Assembly: GCF_914271545.1 (NCBI RefSeq)
Contig: NZ_CAJZAH010000003.1
Span: 434,001-498,000, forward strand
Length of the DNA stretch: 64,000 nucleotides
Source of the DNA: Cupriavidus respiraculi
GTDB lineage: Bacteria; Pseudomonadota; Gammaproteobacteria; Burkholderiales; Burkholderiaceae
Direction of reading: 5' to 3'
The notes under the pieces are model-generated. The model had not been told where the DNA came from. It did no database searches and saw nothing but the letters and a program-made list of their open reading frames with translations. Position numbers and translations under genes: made by a program. Of the stretch, positions 8,653 through 18,400 are shown piece after piece (position 1 is the first letter of the stretch; each line of letters starts with the position of its first letter).

Positions 8653-9771
8653 TCAGTCGCCGTGGCTGCGGCGGGCGATCAGGCGCAGGTCGTCGCCGAT
8701 CTGGCGCACGTCGTGCCAGCGGAAGGCCGGGGCATCGGCGAGGCTGGCCAGCGGCGGCAGGTTGAACATGCCCTGCGCATCGCCGAGCAGGCGCGGCGCG
8801 AGATAGACCAGCAGCTCGTCGGCGCAGCCCTCGCGGATCATCGAGCCGTTGAGCTTGAAGCCCGCCTCCACGTGCAGTTCGTTGATGCCGCGCCGGCCCA
8901 GCTCCTCGAGCATTCGGCGCAGTTCCACCTTGCCATGCGGATTGGGCAGTACCACGACCTGGGCCCCGCGCTCCTCCAGCGCCGCGCGCCGGGCGGGGTC
9001 GTCCACCGCGCAGAAGACCAGCACGGGTTTGGCGAAAGGACCGGTGTCCGGCGTCAGCAGGCGCGCATCCAGCGGGACTTCCAGCCGCGAGTCCACCAGC
9101 ACGCGCTGCGGCTGGCGCGGCGTGTCGACGGCGCGCACGGTCAGCTGCGGATCGTCGTCCCGCACGGTGCCGATGCCCGTCAGGATGGCGCAGGCCCGGG
9201 CGCGCCAGGCATGGCCGTCGTCGCGCGCGGCCTGGCCGGTGATCCACTGGCTGGTGCCGTCGTGCAGCGCCGTGCCGCCATCGAGCGATGCCGCGACCTT
9301 GACCCGCACCCACGGCAGGCCGCGCGTCATGCGCGACACGAAGCCGATGTTCAAGTCGCGCGCCTCCTTTTCCAGCAGGCCGCAGCGCACGTCGATGCCC
9401 GCCTCGCGCAGCCGCTGCAGGCCGCGGCCCGAGACGGCCGGGTTTGGATCCTCCATCGCCGCCACCACGCGGGCGATGCCGGCCCGCACCAGGCCGTCGG
9501 CGCAAGGCGGCGTGCGCCCGAAATGGCTGCACGGCTCCAGCGTGACGTAGGCCGTCGCCCCGGCCGGGTCGAAGCCGCGCGCGGCCGCGTCCTTGAGCGC
9601 CTGCACTTCGGCGTGATCCTGTCCGGCCGGCTGCGTCGAGCCCTCACCGATCACAGTGCCGTCCTTCACCAGCACGCAGCCGACGCGGGGATTGGGCGTG
9701 GTGATATACATGCCGCGCGCCGCCAGCTTCAGCGCTAGCTGCATGGCGGCGTGGTCGGTATCGGAGAACAT
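8653..9771 (-). CDS. ribD: Bifunctional diaminohydroxyphosphoribosylaminopyrimidine deaminase / 5-amino-6-(5-phosphoribosylamino)uracil reductase
   Basis: 372 residues. The N-terminal deaminase domain carries the zinc motif HAEVQAL and PCSHFGRTPPCADGL; the C-terminal reductase domain contains the NADPH-binding region and INELHVEAGFKLNGSMI. It performs steps two and three of riboflavin synthesis. The start MFSDTDHAAMQ at 9771 is the normal family N terminus; the open frame continues far upstream only because of base composition. Only 71 bases separate it from the last pseudopilin gene, so read-through from the pilus operon is possible. Confidence 0.95.
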   Translation of the reverse strand: MFSDTDHAAMQLALKLAARGMYITTPNPRVGCVLVKDGTVIGEGSTQPAGQDHAEVQALKDAAARGFDPAGATAYVTLEPCSHFGRTPPCADGLVRAGIARVVAAMEDPNPAVSGRGLQRLREAGIDVRCGLLEKEARDLNIGFVSRMTRGLPWVRVKVAASLDGGTALHDGTSQWITGQAARDDGHAWRARACAILTGIGTVRDDDPQLTVRAVDTPRQPQRVLVDSRLEVPLDARLLTPDTGPFAKPVLVFCAVDDPARRAALEERGAQVVVLPNPHGKVELRRMLEELGRRGINELHVEAGFKLNGSMIREGCADELLVYLAPRLLGDAQGMFNLPPLASLADAPAFRWHDVRQIGDDLRLIARRSHGD

Positions 9772-9842
9772 GGATTGCCGAGGGTCTGAGGGTGGAAGCC
9801 GGGTTGGCGGACGGGCGGCGCTGCCGGACGCTGCGGGCGCGG

Positions 9843-10457
9843 TCATGGATCGGGATCGCCCGCGCCGTCCGCGTCGTCGCAGCCGGCATCGCGGCCCGGT
9901 GTGCAGATGCGCAGGCGCCCCTGGGCACCGAGCCTGACCTGTCGCTGCGCATCGTCGCAGCGCACGGTGAAGGTCGCGGCAAGAAGGCCGCCGCGCTCCG
10001 AGCGTGAGTATCCCACACCTGTTACTCGCAGCGTATGGCCGGCGCCCGCGCTGGCGCGCATGTCGATCCGCAGGCAAGGGTTGCGCAGGCGGACGACCGA
10101 CAGCACGCGCCGACCGCCGGGCGCCACTCCACCAACGTCATCGGCCAGCAGGCGCCAGCCCGCCGCCAGGGTGTCCGCGCCCGGCAACGGAGCCAGTACC
10201 ACCGTGCGGCGTCGCGACGCCGCGATGGTGCGCGCCGATTCCAGCGCGCCCGCCAGCAGATCGGCGGTCAGCTCCACGCGCTGCCACGCCAGCCACCGGC
10301 GGAACGAGGGATAGGCCACGGCGGCGAGGACGGCCATGACGGCCAGGGCCACCAGCAGTTCGATCAGCGTGAGGCCGTGCCCGCGGCGGCCGGCCCGGGC
10401 GGCGGCGGAGCAGTGGACCGTCCGGTTGCCGGTGACGGATCGCAGGGCGGGATGCAC
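9843..10457 (-). CDS. GspH/FimT family pseudopilin
   Basis: 204 residues with a GTG start directly after the stop of the preceding gene (TGAGTG). A basic leader of 28 residues ends in RRGHG, followed by the class III prepilin motif LTLIELLVALAVMAVLAAVAYPSF, to be cut by PilD after the glycine, with E5 present. The rest matches the GspH/FimT layout: long helix RWLAWQRVELTADLLAGALESARTIAASRR then a beta-rich part with Cys pairs. Last gene of the second minor-pilin set. It probably serves as a minor pilin at the pilus tip or priming complex; orthology to a named gene is not claimed. Confidence 0.8.
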   Translation of the reverse strand: MHPALRSVTGNRTVHCSAAARAGRRGHGLTLIELLVALAVMAVLAAVAYPSFRRWLAWQRVELTADLLAGALESARTIAASRRRTVVLAPLPGADTLAAGWRLLADDVGGVAPGGRRVLSVVRLRNPCLRIDMRASAGAGHTLRVTGVGYSRSERGGLLAATFTVRCDDAQRQVRLGAQGRLRICTPGRDAGCDDADGAGDPDP

Positions 10458-10904
10458 TCAGCAAGCCTCGGGCAGCGGCACTGCCTGTGCCGAGCCGGGC
10501 GGCGAGGCGAGCCATTCGCCGGTGCTGCGCAGGATCAGCGTGCCGCAGTCCGGGTCCGGCGCCTGCGGCAGGGCATGCAGTTCGACACAGGTAGCGAGGC
10601 CGGCTTGGGCGCACGGTTTGGCGAAGAGCACGTGGCGGGTGCGCGCCGGCGTCGGCGGCACCGCGCGTGGCCAGGCGCCGGCGACCGTTTCCCCACCGGC
10701 ATCCGCCGCGAAGGTCATGGCCGACATGGCGTGGCGCTCCAGGTCCACCATCGCCGCGGTCATGGCGGACCTCGCCTGTGCGCGCCAGCCGCGCCACAGA
10801 TGGCGCTGCCAGGTGCTGACCGCCACCGTGGCCAGGATGGCAACGATGGCCAGCGCCACGATCAGTTCGAGCAGCGTAAAGCCGCAGGCGCGGCGAGCGT
10901 TCAT
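10458..10904 (-). CDS. Type IV pilin-like protein, PilE/pseudopilin type
   Basis: 148 residues. Short leader MNARRACG followed by FTLLELIVALAIVAILATVAVSTW, a typical prepilin cleavage site and hydrophobic helix with E5. Two cysteines near the middle and end (FAKPCAQAG..TCVELHAL and PLPEAC) may form the disulfide found in pilins. The start overlaps the stop of the short pilY1 by ATGA. In position it corresponds to pilE of the first set, but the sequence after the helix is quite different and lacks the usual pilin D-region features, so a minor pilin role is more likely. Confidence 0.75.
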   Translation of the reverse strand: MNARRACGFTLLELIVALAIVAILATVAVSTWQRHLWRGWRAQARSAMTAAMVDLERHAMSAMTFAADAGGETVAGAWPRAVPPTPARTRHVLFAKPCAQAGLATCVELHALPQAPDPDCGTLILRSTGEWLASPPGSAQAVPLPEAC

Positions 10905-12868
10905 GGCGCCTCCGGCTCGACCAGTTCCCGCCATCCGATGCGGCCGGTGCGCCGGGTGGCGCCGGTGCGCGCCAGCCGGCGGGCGTTGGCGCCGTCCAGG
11001 GCCCAGACCGATACGTCCCGTGTCTCGCGCGTCGTCGCGCCCGGCGTGGGCAGCGTGGCGGCTGGCGACGGCTGCTGCACCAGTTCGATGCCGACCTCGC
11101 CGGACCGCCCCGCGAGCAGGCCGGCAGGCATTGGCGCGGGCGCCGTGCCATCGTCGTCGGCCGTTCGCGACTCGCCGCTGAGGGCGTTGACCAGATAGGC
11201 GTACAGGTTCCCGTCCGGCGTGCGCGTGACAAAGCCGAGGTAGCCGGATGCGGCGGGAAGGATGCGATCCAGCGTCTCGCCCGCGCGCGGCAGCTGTAGG
11301 ACCCAGCCGGCGTCCGGCCGCGCGTCTGGTGCATCGGTGTCGGCGTGAAGTACGAAGCCATCCTCGACCTGTTCCGCGAGGATGCGGCGCGGCGGTGCGG
11401 GGTGGGTCGCGTCCGTATCGGGCACCGCGGCCACCGTGTTGCCCGCCCCGTAGATCGCCAGCGTGCCGTTCGGGATGGCGAACAACGCCGGCGCCTCGGC
11501 GAGATCCGCGCGTGCCGTCGCCGAGAGGTGGTAAAGGCACGTCGATGCGCGGTTTGCGTCCGGGGCCAGCGCGCCATTCAGCATCACGCGCCACAGGCGC
11601 CCGCGACCGTCGACCGCGTAGGCCGCCAGCGCCATGCCGTTCGCCTGCACGGCGATGGATACCGCGACCACCGGTGCGGCGGCCGTGTCGCCGCAGCCGC
11701 CGGCCGCCAGTGCGAGCCGGCGGATGGCGTAGCGGCCGGCCCAGCCTGCCGCCGGCGGCTTGTCCAGCGGCAGCAGGGCGAGAGAGGGCGGGATGGGCGC
11801 GTGTTCCGCGCTCTCCGGCGGCGACGTCGGTACGACGGCGTACCAGCGGGGCTCTGCTCCGTCGTCCAGCCGTGCCGCGCGTACCGGCCCGGCGGGCGCC
11901 AGCGGCAGCTCGGGCGAGGCGGCGATCTCCCACACCAGTCGGATCGGCTGCGGGCCCGCTACGTTCGAGATATCGAGCACGAAGACCCCAGCGGCGCTGT
12001 CGGGGGCGCTGTCGGCGGCGCTATCGCGTACGTTGCCGGCGGGCCGGCCCGCGCCGCACAGCAACAGGGTGCGCCATTGCCCCGCCAGGCTCGCGTCGAC
12101 GCTGTCGGGCCGCGGGCACGGCGGTGGCGCCATGCGGCCGCTCCGCGTCGCCGCCGCGCCGGCATCCCGCAACAGGGTGCGGGGCAGATAGGCGGCCAGT
12201 TCGGTTCCCGTGATGGCGTCGAAGCCGTGCAGCAGCGCATCGGCGGTGCCCAGCCAGACCGTGGTGGTGCGCAGCCGGTGACGCTCGCGGAATGCGGCAT
12301 GCCCGGCTTCGCCTGGATGCCACAGCGGTGGCGGCACGACGAGCACGCGCGCGCCCGCGGCGCTGGCGAGCGGGATATCGCGTGGGCGCAGACCGGCCAC
12401 GCCGTCGACATCGAGCTTGCCGCGCAGCCAGCCGAGCCGGGCGGCGCCGTTGCCGTCGGGCGTTCCCGTGCGCGGGTCCGCATCGAGCCACGCGCGCGAT
12501 GCCGCGTCCAGCGCCGGCCATGACAGCGGCACCAGCCGTTCCGGCAGGCCGTCGCCGGATGCCAGCGAAGTCAGCAGCGCCCGGGTGAACGGCGCCCGCG
12601 CCCGCAGCAGCGCGCCGGCCTCCCATGCGTCGGTGCCGAGCGCCACCGTGCGCTCCGCCGGGCGGGCGCGGAAGGCGATGGCGCGCAACCGCCCGGTCCA
12701 GGGATAGGCGGCCGGTGCCGTGACATAGCTGAGCGGCAGTCGGCCGGGCGGCACGGTGTCGGCGCGCAGCGGGACACAGATCGAAGCCAGCGCGCTCAGC
12801 GCCGCGGGCAGCATCGTGCGCGGGGACAGCATCGCCGGCGCCCGCCGGTCCGGGTTTGGCGTCCTCAT
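10901..12868 (-). CDS. Short PilY1-like protein, C-terminal propeller part only
   Basis: 655 residues with a signal peptide (MLSPRTMLPAALSALASI..PLRA). It lines up with only the C-terminal half of PilY1: TTTVWLGTADALLHGFDAITGTELAAYLP matches the YVGANDGMLHGFVA blade in the 1600-residue PilY1 nearby, later YAVDGRGRLWRVML matches the blade with GDLQGNVWKFDM, and both proteins end in GRI(S/G)WREL. The long N-terminal region of PilY1 is absent. The start at 12868 is fixed by an ATGA overlap with the upstream pilX-like gene. Inferred role: tip protein of a second minor-pilin complex, exported and anchored with the neighbouring pilins. It is also more divergent and Ala/Pro-rich than the full copy. 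Confidence 0.75.
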   Translation of the reverse strand: MRTPNPDRRAPAMLSPRTMLPAALSALASICVPLRADTVPPGRLPLSYVTAPAAYPWTGRLRAIAFRARPAERTVALGTDAWEAGALLRARAPFTRALLTSLASGDGLPERLVPLSWPALDAASRAWLDADPRTGTPDGNGAARLGWLRGKLDVDGVAGLRPRDIPLASAAGARVLVVPPPLWHPGEAGHAAFRERHRLRTTTVWLGTADALLHGFDAITGTELAAYLPRTLLRDAGAAATRSGRMAPPPCPRPDSVDASLAGQWRTLLLCGAGRPAGNVRDSAADSAPDSAAGVFVLDISNVAGPQPIRLVWEIAASPELPLAPAGPVRAARLDDGAEPRWYAVVPTSPPESAEHAPIPPSLALLPLDKPPAAGWAGRYAIRRLALAAGGCGDTAAAPVVAVSIAVQANGMALAAYAVDGRGRLWRVMLNGALAPDANRASTCLYHLSATARADLAEAPALFAIPNGTLAIYGAGNTVAAVPDTDATHPAPPRRILAEQVEDGFVLHADTDAPDARPDAGWVLQLPRAGETLDRILPAASGYLGFVTRTPDGNLYAYLVNALSGESRTADDDGTAPAPMPAGLLAGRSGEVGIELVQQPSPAATLPTPGATTRETRDVSVWALDGANARRLARTGATRRTGRIGWRELVEPEAP

Positions 12869-13494
12869 GGCTGCACGATGGTTTGCAGCACGACCCGCAC
12901 GGCCGGGTCGCGGCCCTGGCCCATTGCGGTGATCCGCAGGCGGGGGCGCGGCATGGCCATTGGCGCGTCGATGCGCTCGCCCGAGGCATGGCGGGGCAGC
13001 AGTTCGACGACATAGCGGGGCAAAACGGTGGGGCCCGCGACGCCCGCGGGCATGACGGGAAGCGTCGCGCCCGTGAAGGTGCCAAGGGTCACGCCGATGC
13101 GATCGTCCGGCCTGGTGCGGTCCAGCCAGGGCTGCCAGACCGGGTACATGCTTGCCGCGGTGACTTTCCCCACCCGCGGCCCCGGCACGCAAAGCCCTCG
13201 TTGCGGGCCTTCGCCGCAGCGTCCCGGCGCGGGCCAGTGGTCGAAACGTTCGCCGCGCGCGGCGCCGGAGGCGGCACCGAACACGTCCGCCTCCGCATCG
13301 AGCAGCGCCACCTCCGCGGCGCGAAAGGCGATCTCGCGGTCCAGCCTGTCGGACAGCGCCTGCCGGCCGGACAGCACGACATACAGCGCGGCGGCCACGA
13401 CGGCCGCGCTCATCGATAGCAGCACGCCGGTCACCAGCAGCGTCACGCCGCCGCCGTGTCCCGCGCGCGCCGGCACCGCGCCTTGTCTCAGCAC
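12865..13494 (-). CDS. PilX-like minor pilin assembly protein (second set)
   Basis: 209 residues. GTG start at 13494 overlapping the stop of pilW, preceded by GGGGAA. N-terminal basic leader ends HGGG, then VTLLVTGVLLSMSAAVVAAALYVVLSGRQAL, a PilX-type hydrophobic helix without the canonical FTLIE sequence, followed by EIAFRAAEVALLDAEADVF which corresponds to the PilX_N region (compare HNIALQAAEAALRDARRD in the first set). C-terminal half ends with RLRITAMGQGRDPAVRVVLQTIVQP, matching YRITAIGFG...VILQEVVRF of the first PilX. Homology to the first copy is thus visible at both ends. Confidence 0.75.
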   Translation of the reverse strand: MLRQGAVPARAGHGGGVTLLVTGVLLSMSAAVVAAALYVVLSGRQALSDRLDREIAFRAAEVALLDAEADVFGAASGAARGERFDHWPAPGRCGEGPQRGLCVPGPRVGKVTAASMYPVWQPWLDRTRPDDRIGVTLGTFTGATLPVMPAGVAGPTVLPRYVVELLPRHASGERIDAPMAMPRPRLRITAMGQGRDPAVRVVLQTIVQP

Positions 13495-14438
13495 AGCGTT
13501 TCCCCGCAGGCCGGCGCATTGCGCAGGCGCACGGTCGTCGCGAACACCCGGCGCATGGCATCGGGCCGGGTTGCCGGGACGAAGCCGATATCGGGCCCGC
13601 CTTCGCCGGGAAAGCGCGCGGGCAGCAGCGCGAGCGGCGGTGAGCCGGTTGCCGGGCGCTTTGAAGCGAACGGCCGCTGGCTGCGCAGCACCAGCGCGAT
13701 CTGTACCGCGATCACCTTGCGCCAGGCCGCGCGCCCGAGCGCTTGGACTTCGTCCGCGCGTAGATAGGCATCGGGCTTGCCATCGCCGCTGGTATCCACG
13801 CCGTAGCGGAACTGCATGGTCTCGACACCCGCCACCAGCGCGCCGGAGGTCCAGCCCGACCCCGACAGCTCGCCGGCGCGCCGGCTCGGATAGCGGCACA
13901 GCAACTGTGGCTCGCCGTCGCTGCCCGCCGCGACATAGAAGAGGTTGGCCACGTCCGCCGTCGATGGCGCCGTGGCAGCGCCGGCAACCCCCGCTACCGC
14001 GGGATAGCCGCTGCAATCGACCATGGCGCGATCCGGCTGCGGCGGCGCGGTGAAGCGCAGCAGCAGCGCATCGCTGGCGCCAAGACCGGCACGCCCGCAC
14101 GTCGGCACGTCGTCGATGCCGGGTTGGCCGCAATCGTCGCGGCCGGCCAGCGTGGGCGGTCGCGTGCCGTTGGCCGGTGCGGGCGCCGCGGGAGCCGGGC
14201 TCCAGCCGCTGTGCCGGATCTGCTGCGCCAGCACGTCCAGCGCGAACTGGCCGCGTTGCTCCAGCAGCAGCGATTCGACCGTGGCGCCATACGCGGCATG
14301 CGCGCCGTGGAAGGCGGCGCCGGCGGCGGCCGTGACGATCAGGCCCAGCACGAGCCCTACCATCAGCTCGACGAGCGACCAGCCGCGCGAGCCGTGCGCA
14401 ACGCCCGTGCGCGGCGATAGCGGAAAGGTCGCCGTCAT
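13488..14438 (-). CDS. PilW-like minor pilin (second set)
   Basis: 316 residues. Leader up to GSRG, then WSLVELMVGLVLGLIVTAAAG, a prepilin helix with the PilW hallmark LVELMVG(L/M)V(L/I)G shared with the first copy. Further shared features: LLLEQRGQFALDVLAQQIRHSGW, a LLLRFTA segment, and GVETMQFRYGVDTSGDGKPDAYL, matching GVESFQVLMGEDTDGDLAINRYV in the first PilW. Start and stop overlap both neighbours (ATGA upstream, seven bases downstream). Likely part of the pilus priming and tip complex. Confidence 0.8.
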   Translation of the reverse strand: MTATFPLSPRTGVAHGSRGWSLVELMVGLVLGLIVTAAAGAAFHGAHAAYGATVESLLLEQRGQFALDVLAQQIRHSGWSPAPAAPAPANGTRPPTLAGRDDCGQPGIDDVPTCGRAGLGASDALLLRFTAPPQPDRAMVDCSGYPAVAGVAGAATAPSTADVANLFYVAAGSDGEPQLLCRYPSRRAGELSGSGWTSGALVAGVETMQFRYGVDTSGDGKPDAYLRADEVQALGRAAWRKVIAVQIALVLRSQRPFASKRPATGSPPLALLPARFPGEGGPDIGFVPATRPDAMRRVFATTVRLRNAPACGETLC

Positions 14439-14911
14439 GGTGCCAGCCAGAGTGCGATGGCGCGCAGGTCGCGCGGCGCGGTTTCCGTGGGCGCGGCGGA
14501 CCGTGCCAGCAGATGGACCACGGACAGCCGGCTGCCCGGCACGCAGCCGCCGGCGGCCGGCCCGGCAAGCGCCGCGGCGCACAGCCGTGGCGAGCCGATC
14601 AGTCCGGCCGCAACCGAGCGCGACGCCAGCGACGCCAGCGGTGCCGGAGGGCTGGATGGCGCGGTCGCTCGCCATGGGTGCTGCTCGGCCGCCTCGGCGG
14701 CGACGCGCATCGCCTGCGCGAGGACCGCCTGCTCACGCAGCCACGGCAGCGCGACGACGGCCGCGCCCCCCAGCGACAGCAGGCCCACCCCCAGTACGGC
14801 GAGCGCGCACAGTACCTCCGTCAGCAGATAGCCGCGCGCGTGGGAGCGCGGGCGGAACCGGTGAGCTTCTGCTCGGGATCGACGCGCAGGCGCGCAAGGT
14901 GTGGCGGACAT
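14435..14911 (-). CDS. PilV-like minor pilin (second set)
   Basis: 158 residues starting at 14911, eight bases after GGGGGAG. A long basic leader ends SHARG, then YLLTEVLCALAVLGVGLLSLGGAAVVALPWLREQAV, with E5 and the PilV-like GLLSLGG segment. The remainder is short and Ala-rich with Cys residues. First gene of the second pilin set; 103 bases separate it from pilE, the largest gap inside the pilus block, so an internal promoter is possible. Its frame extends a further seven codons upstream to a TTG that overlaps the ribosome site and is rejected. Confidence 0.7.
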   Translation of the reverse strand: MSATPCAPARRSRAEAHRFRPRSHARGYLLTEVLCALAVLGVGLLSLGGAAVVALPWLREQAVLAQAMRVAAEAAEQHPWRATAPSSPPAPLASLASRSVAAGLIGSPRLCAAALAGPAAGGCVPGSRLSVVHLLARSAAPTETAPRDLRAIALWLAP

Positions 14912-15014
14912 CGGGCGGGCTCCCCCTGGCAAAGTGAGGAGCCGAGCTTATTGCCGCGCGCGCCGTCCAAACGTTTCCGTCTGTCAATTCGTCGGCCGCG
15001 CTATCGCGCCGGCC

Positions 15015-15431
15015 TCACCAGCAGGCGGCCTGGGTGCCGCGTTCCTGTCCCCGCGTGTTGAGGTTGTCCAGCGTCAGCCGGCCGCACAGCGCATCGCCCG
15101 CCGTCGGCGTGGCGGTGATCACGTACGACGCCGCGATGCCGGCCGGTCCGGGCGCCACCGCGATGGTGTAGGCGCTCGACGCGGCGTTGTCGCCCGAGAA
15201 CGCATTGGCCCGCACTTCGCCCAGGTCCGTCGTGTACGTGTTGTTGACGGTGAAGTAGCGCTCCAGCGCGCCCTGGGTCTTGAGCAGCGCCGCCTTGCCC
15301 TCGGTGCGCCTGCCGCGCTGCACGTGCTCGGTGTAGTTGGGGTAGGCCACGGCGGCGAGAATGCCGACGATGGCGACGACGATCATCACCTCGATCAGCG
15401 TGAAGCCGGCGTGCGCGCGGCGACGGGGCAT
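15015..15431 (-). CDS. pilE: Type IV pilin, PilE
   Basis: 138 residues. Leader MPRRRAHAG and the canonical FTLIEVMIVVAIVGILAAVAYPNYTEHVQRGRRTEGKAAL, then a short globular domain with VNNTYTTDLGEV, ATPTAGDALCGRLTLDN and a final Cys pair (DALCGR, QAACW) forming the usual D-region loop. The start at 15431 is chosen because AGGAGG lies seven bases upstream; an earlier ATG at 15464 overlaps the pilY1 stop as ATGA but gives a 20-residue leader and has no comparable ribosome site. In Burkholderiales this small pilin closes the fimT-pilVWXY1E cluster and acts as a minor pilin or connector, the major pilin being encoded elsewhere. Confidence 0.9.
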   Translation of the reverse strand: MPRRRAHAGFTLIEVMIVVAIVGILAAVAYPNYTEHVQRGRRTEGKAALLKTQGALERYFTVNNTYTTDLGEVRANAFSGDNAASSAYTIAVAPGPAGIAASYVITATPTAGDALCGRLTLDNLNTRGQERGTQAACW

Positions 15432-15460
15432 CGCGGTCCTCCTGTGGTTGCCATGGCCGC

Positions 15461-18400
15461 TCATCGCAGGATCTCCCGCCACGAGATGCGGCCCTTGGGT
15501 TTGCCCGCGCTTTCGGTGATGGTCTGCTGGTTGCCGCTGCTGCCGGTCAGGAACTTGCATTCCTTGCCCTGGCCGCAGTCGAGCACGGTGGGTGTGGGTA
15601 CGATGCCGACCCGCGTGCGCACGCCGCTGACCGGTACCATCCTGCCGGTGCCGTCGTCGATCAAGTCCCGGCTGTCGAAGATGCCGTCCCCGTTGACGTC
15701 GAAGGGCGTCACCAGCAGGCGCCCGCCGGAGCGCGCATCGAGCTCCATCAGGTTGCTGTAGCCGCCGTTGTCGCAGGAATTGAGCGACGGGACCAGCGTG
15801 GTGAACACCACCCGGCTGCCGCGGATCAGCGGGTTGTACGCCACGCGTTCGCCCAGCCGTTGCCCATTCGGCGGCGTGACCAGATCCATGAACCAGCCCT
15901 TGGCGCCGCTGGCCGAATACGCCACGGCATGGTCGCTGGTGACGCGGTAGACATCGCCGTTGACGGTGGCTTCGCGCAGGATGGTCTGCTGCACCAGCGC
16001 ACTGCGCGTCATGGTGGCCAGCCCGGCAATGTCGCGGTCCCAGATGCCATACAGCGTCTGCACCGACATATCCCCCGGATCGGCGGTGTCCACGTAGCGC
16101 CCCGTGCCGAACAGCACGTTGTAGCCGCCCGCGGGATTGCGCAGCACATCGACCGACGTGGTGATGGGCTGCGCGTTGCCGGACGGATCGGTGGCACGGA
16201 ACAGGTGCGTGCGCGCCGTGCCCACGCCCCAGCCGGCCGCGCTGGCATGGCGCATGTCGAATTTCCACACATTGCCCTGCAGGTCGCCGGCGTAGACGAT
16301 GTCGGTGATGCCGTCGGCCTTGACGTCCACGTCGGCCGGAAATACCTGCGCGAGGCCGTTGGGATTTGCCTGCGTGCCGGCGCCGGTCGGAATCTTCAGG
16401 TAGTCGGTGCCCGCGACCCACGTCTTGCGGTTGGCGGCGCGATCGAGGAACACGACGTACAGATAGGCCTCGCCGCTCGCCGCCGGGTTGACCGCGGTGC
16501 TGTTGTAGCCGTTGCCGAAGATGGCCGCCCAGCGCCCGTCGCGCAGCTTGACGATGGAGGGCTGGCCGAAGGTGTAGCCCAGGTCGGGATCGGCCTGGTT
16601 GGTGAATTCCCACAGCACCTTGGTGGCGGCATTGCCTTCGGTGACCTGGTCGGGATCGCTCACGTCGAGCGCGAACACCCCCGCGCCGCCGGCACCGAGC
16701 GTGCCCACCAGCACCGTGGTCCAGTTGCCGTTGATCCTGGCGTCGTTGACCACGGCCGTGCCGTCGACGTAGTAGGCGTGCGCGTAGCTCTGGTCGGTCA
16801 GGTAGGCGAGCTGCGGATACACCACCGAGGGCACGTAGGCGAATTTCTCCTTGCCGGCGTCGGGCCCGGCGGCCACGAAGCCGTGCAGCATGCCGTCGTT
16901 GGCGCCGACGTAGAGCATCGGCGTGCGGCCGCGGCGATCGCGGGCGAATGTCGCGTAGTCCGTGTCGACCCAGCCCGCGGCCGGCGCGCCGACGTACTGC
17001 GGGTTGGAGTTGACGATATCGCCGAGCACCGTCTTGGCCCGCACGCGGAAGCGGTTGACCGCCGTGCCTTCGTTGCCGTGGTCGCCGCGCAGATAGTCGA
17101 GCCGACGGCTGCCCTGCGAGTCAGCGCGGTTCAGGTGGGCCTTGTAGCTGGCGGGCAGCGCGTCCCAGCGGAAGGCGATGCCGTTGCCCGAGATATTGTC
17201 GAAGCTCAGGATCTGGCGGCTGCCGGGCGCGATGCGGTTCAGCAGTTCGCCCGCGTCCCATTCGGCGGGATTGCGCGGCGTGCCGTCGGCCTCGACCAGA
17301 TGCGCCAGCAACTGGCCGGACCAGTCCACGCCGTTGAAGCGCGCCTGGTACGTCATGGTGCCGGTCTTGAGCGACGAGGAATTGGTGGCCACCGACGAGG
17401 CCGACGAGGTCTGCAGGATCGACAGGAACGCTCGCTCCAGCGAGCTGCTGAGCGCGGCCGGGTTGTTGGCGTAGAAGTAGGTATCGGGCAGGCCGTCGGA
17501 GCCCCCGGTGCCGTCGGCCAGGCGCGCGTCCCATTCCGCGGCGAGGTCGGGCTGGTTGTTGCCGTTCAGGTCCTTGAAGCCGCCCCACTTGGCGGCGTAC
17601 AGCAGCGGATCGGCGAACTGCGAGGCCGCGTTGCCCGCCACGGTGTAGGTCGCGGTGGTCATCGGATCGCCGGCCTGGCAGTTCTGGCAGCCGCCGGTCG
17701 TGTTGACCTTGCCGGCCGGGGTCACGGCGATGGCGTTCGGATCGGTGTAGCTGAAGCCGAGGATGCCCGAGTGGAAGTGCGGACCGTCGCGCGTGGTGCC
17801 CGAAATCACGTAGCCGAAGCCCTGGCCATTGCTGGTGGACGCCGATACCACCTGCGTGGAGACCGACAGCTGCGAGCCGTTGACCGTGTAGCTCAGGATG
17901 CCCCACACGTCCTGGTCGTAGTCGCCACCCGCGACGGAGTCTTCCCAGTTGATATAGAACTTGCCCGAGGTATCGGTCTTCGATATCACCTTGAAGTCCA
18001 CCAGCGTGCCCGTGCTGGCCGCCGCGTTGCCCGGCTTGAGCAGGTACGACGGCACGATATTGACCGTCTTGCCGCCGACATTGACGCTGATGCGCGGCGT
18101 GGTGGTGGCCAGCTGCACCGCGTAGGTGGTGACCTTGAGCGAGGTGTCGTCGGTGTCGGGCACGCCCAGCGCCGCCGCCTCCGCGCGCGTGCGGATGCGG
18201 TTGGTCCTGGCGAAATACGCGGCGCCGGCGATCTGGAAGGTGCCCTTCTGCGAGGGGCCCTCCGGGCAGATGCCCAGCACATCGCTGAACCGGTCGATCT
18301 GCTTGCCGGAGCACAGGTTGTCGATCAGGGCGCTGTTGCCCTTGACGCCGCCCATGAACCAGCTCTTGCCGTGCAGCGCTTCGCCCGCGCCCACCTTGTC

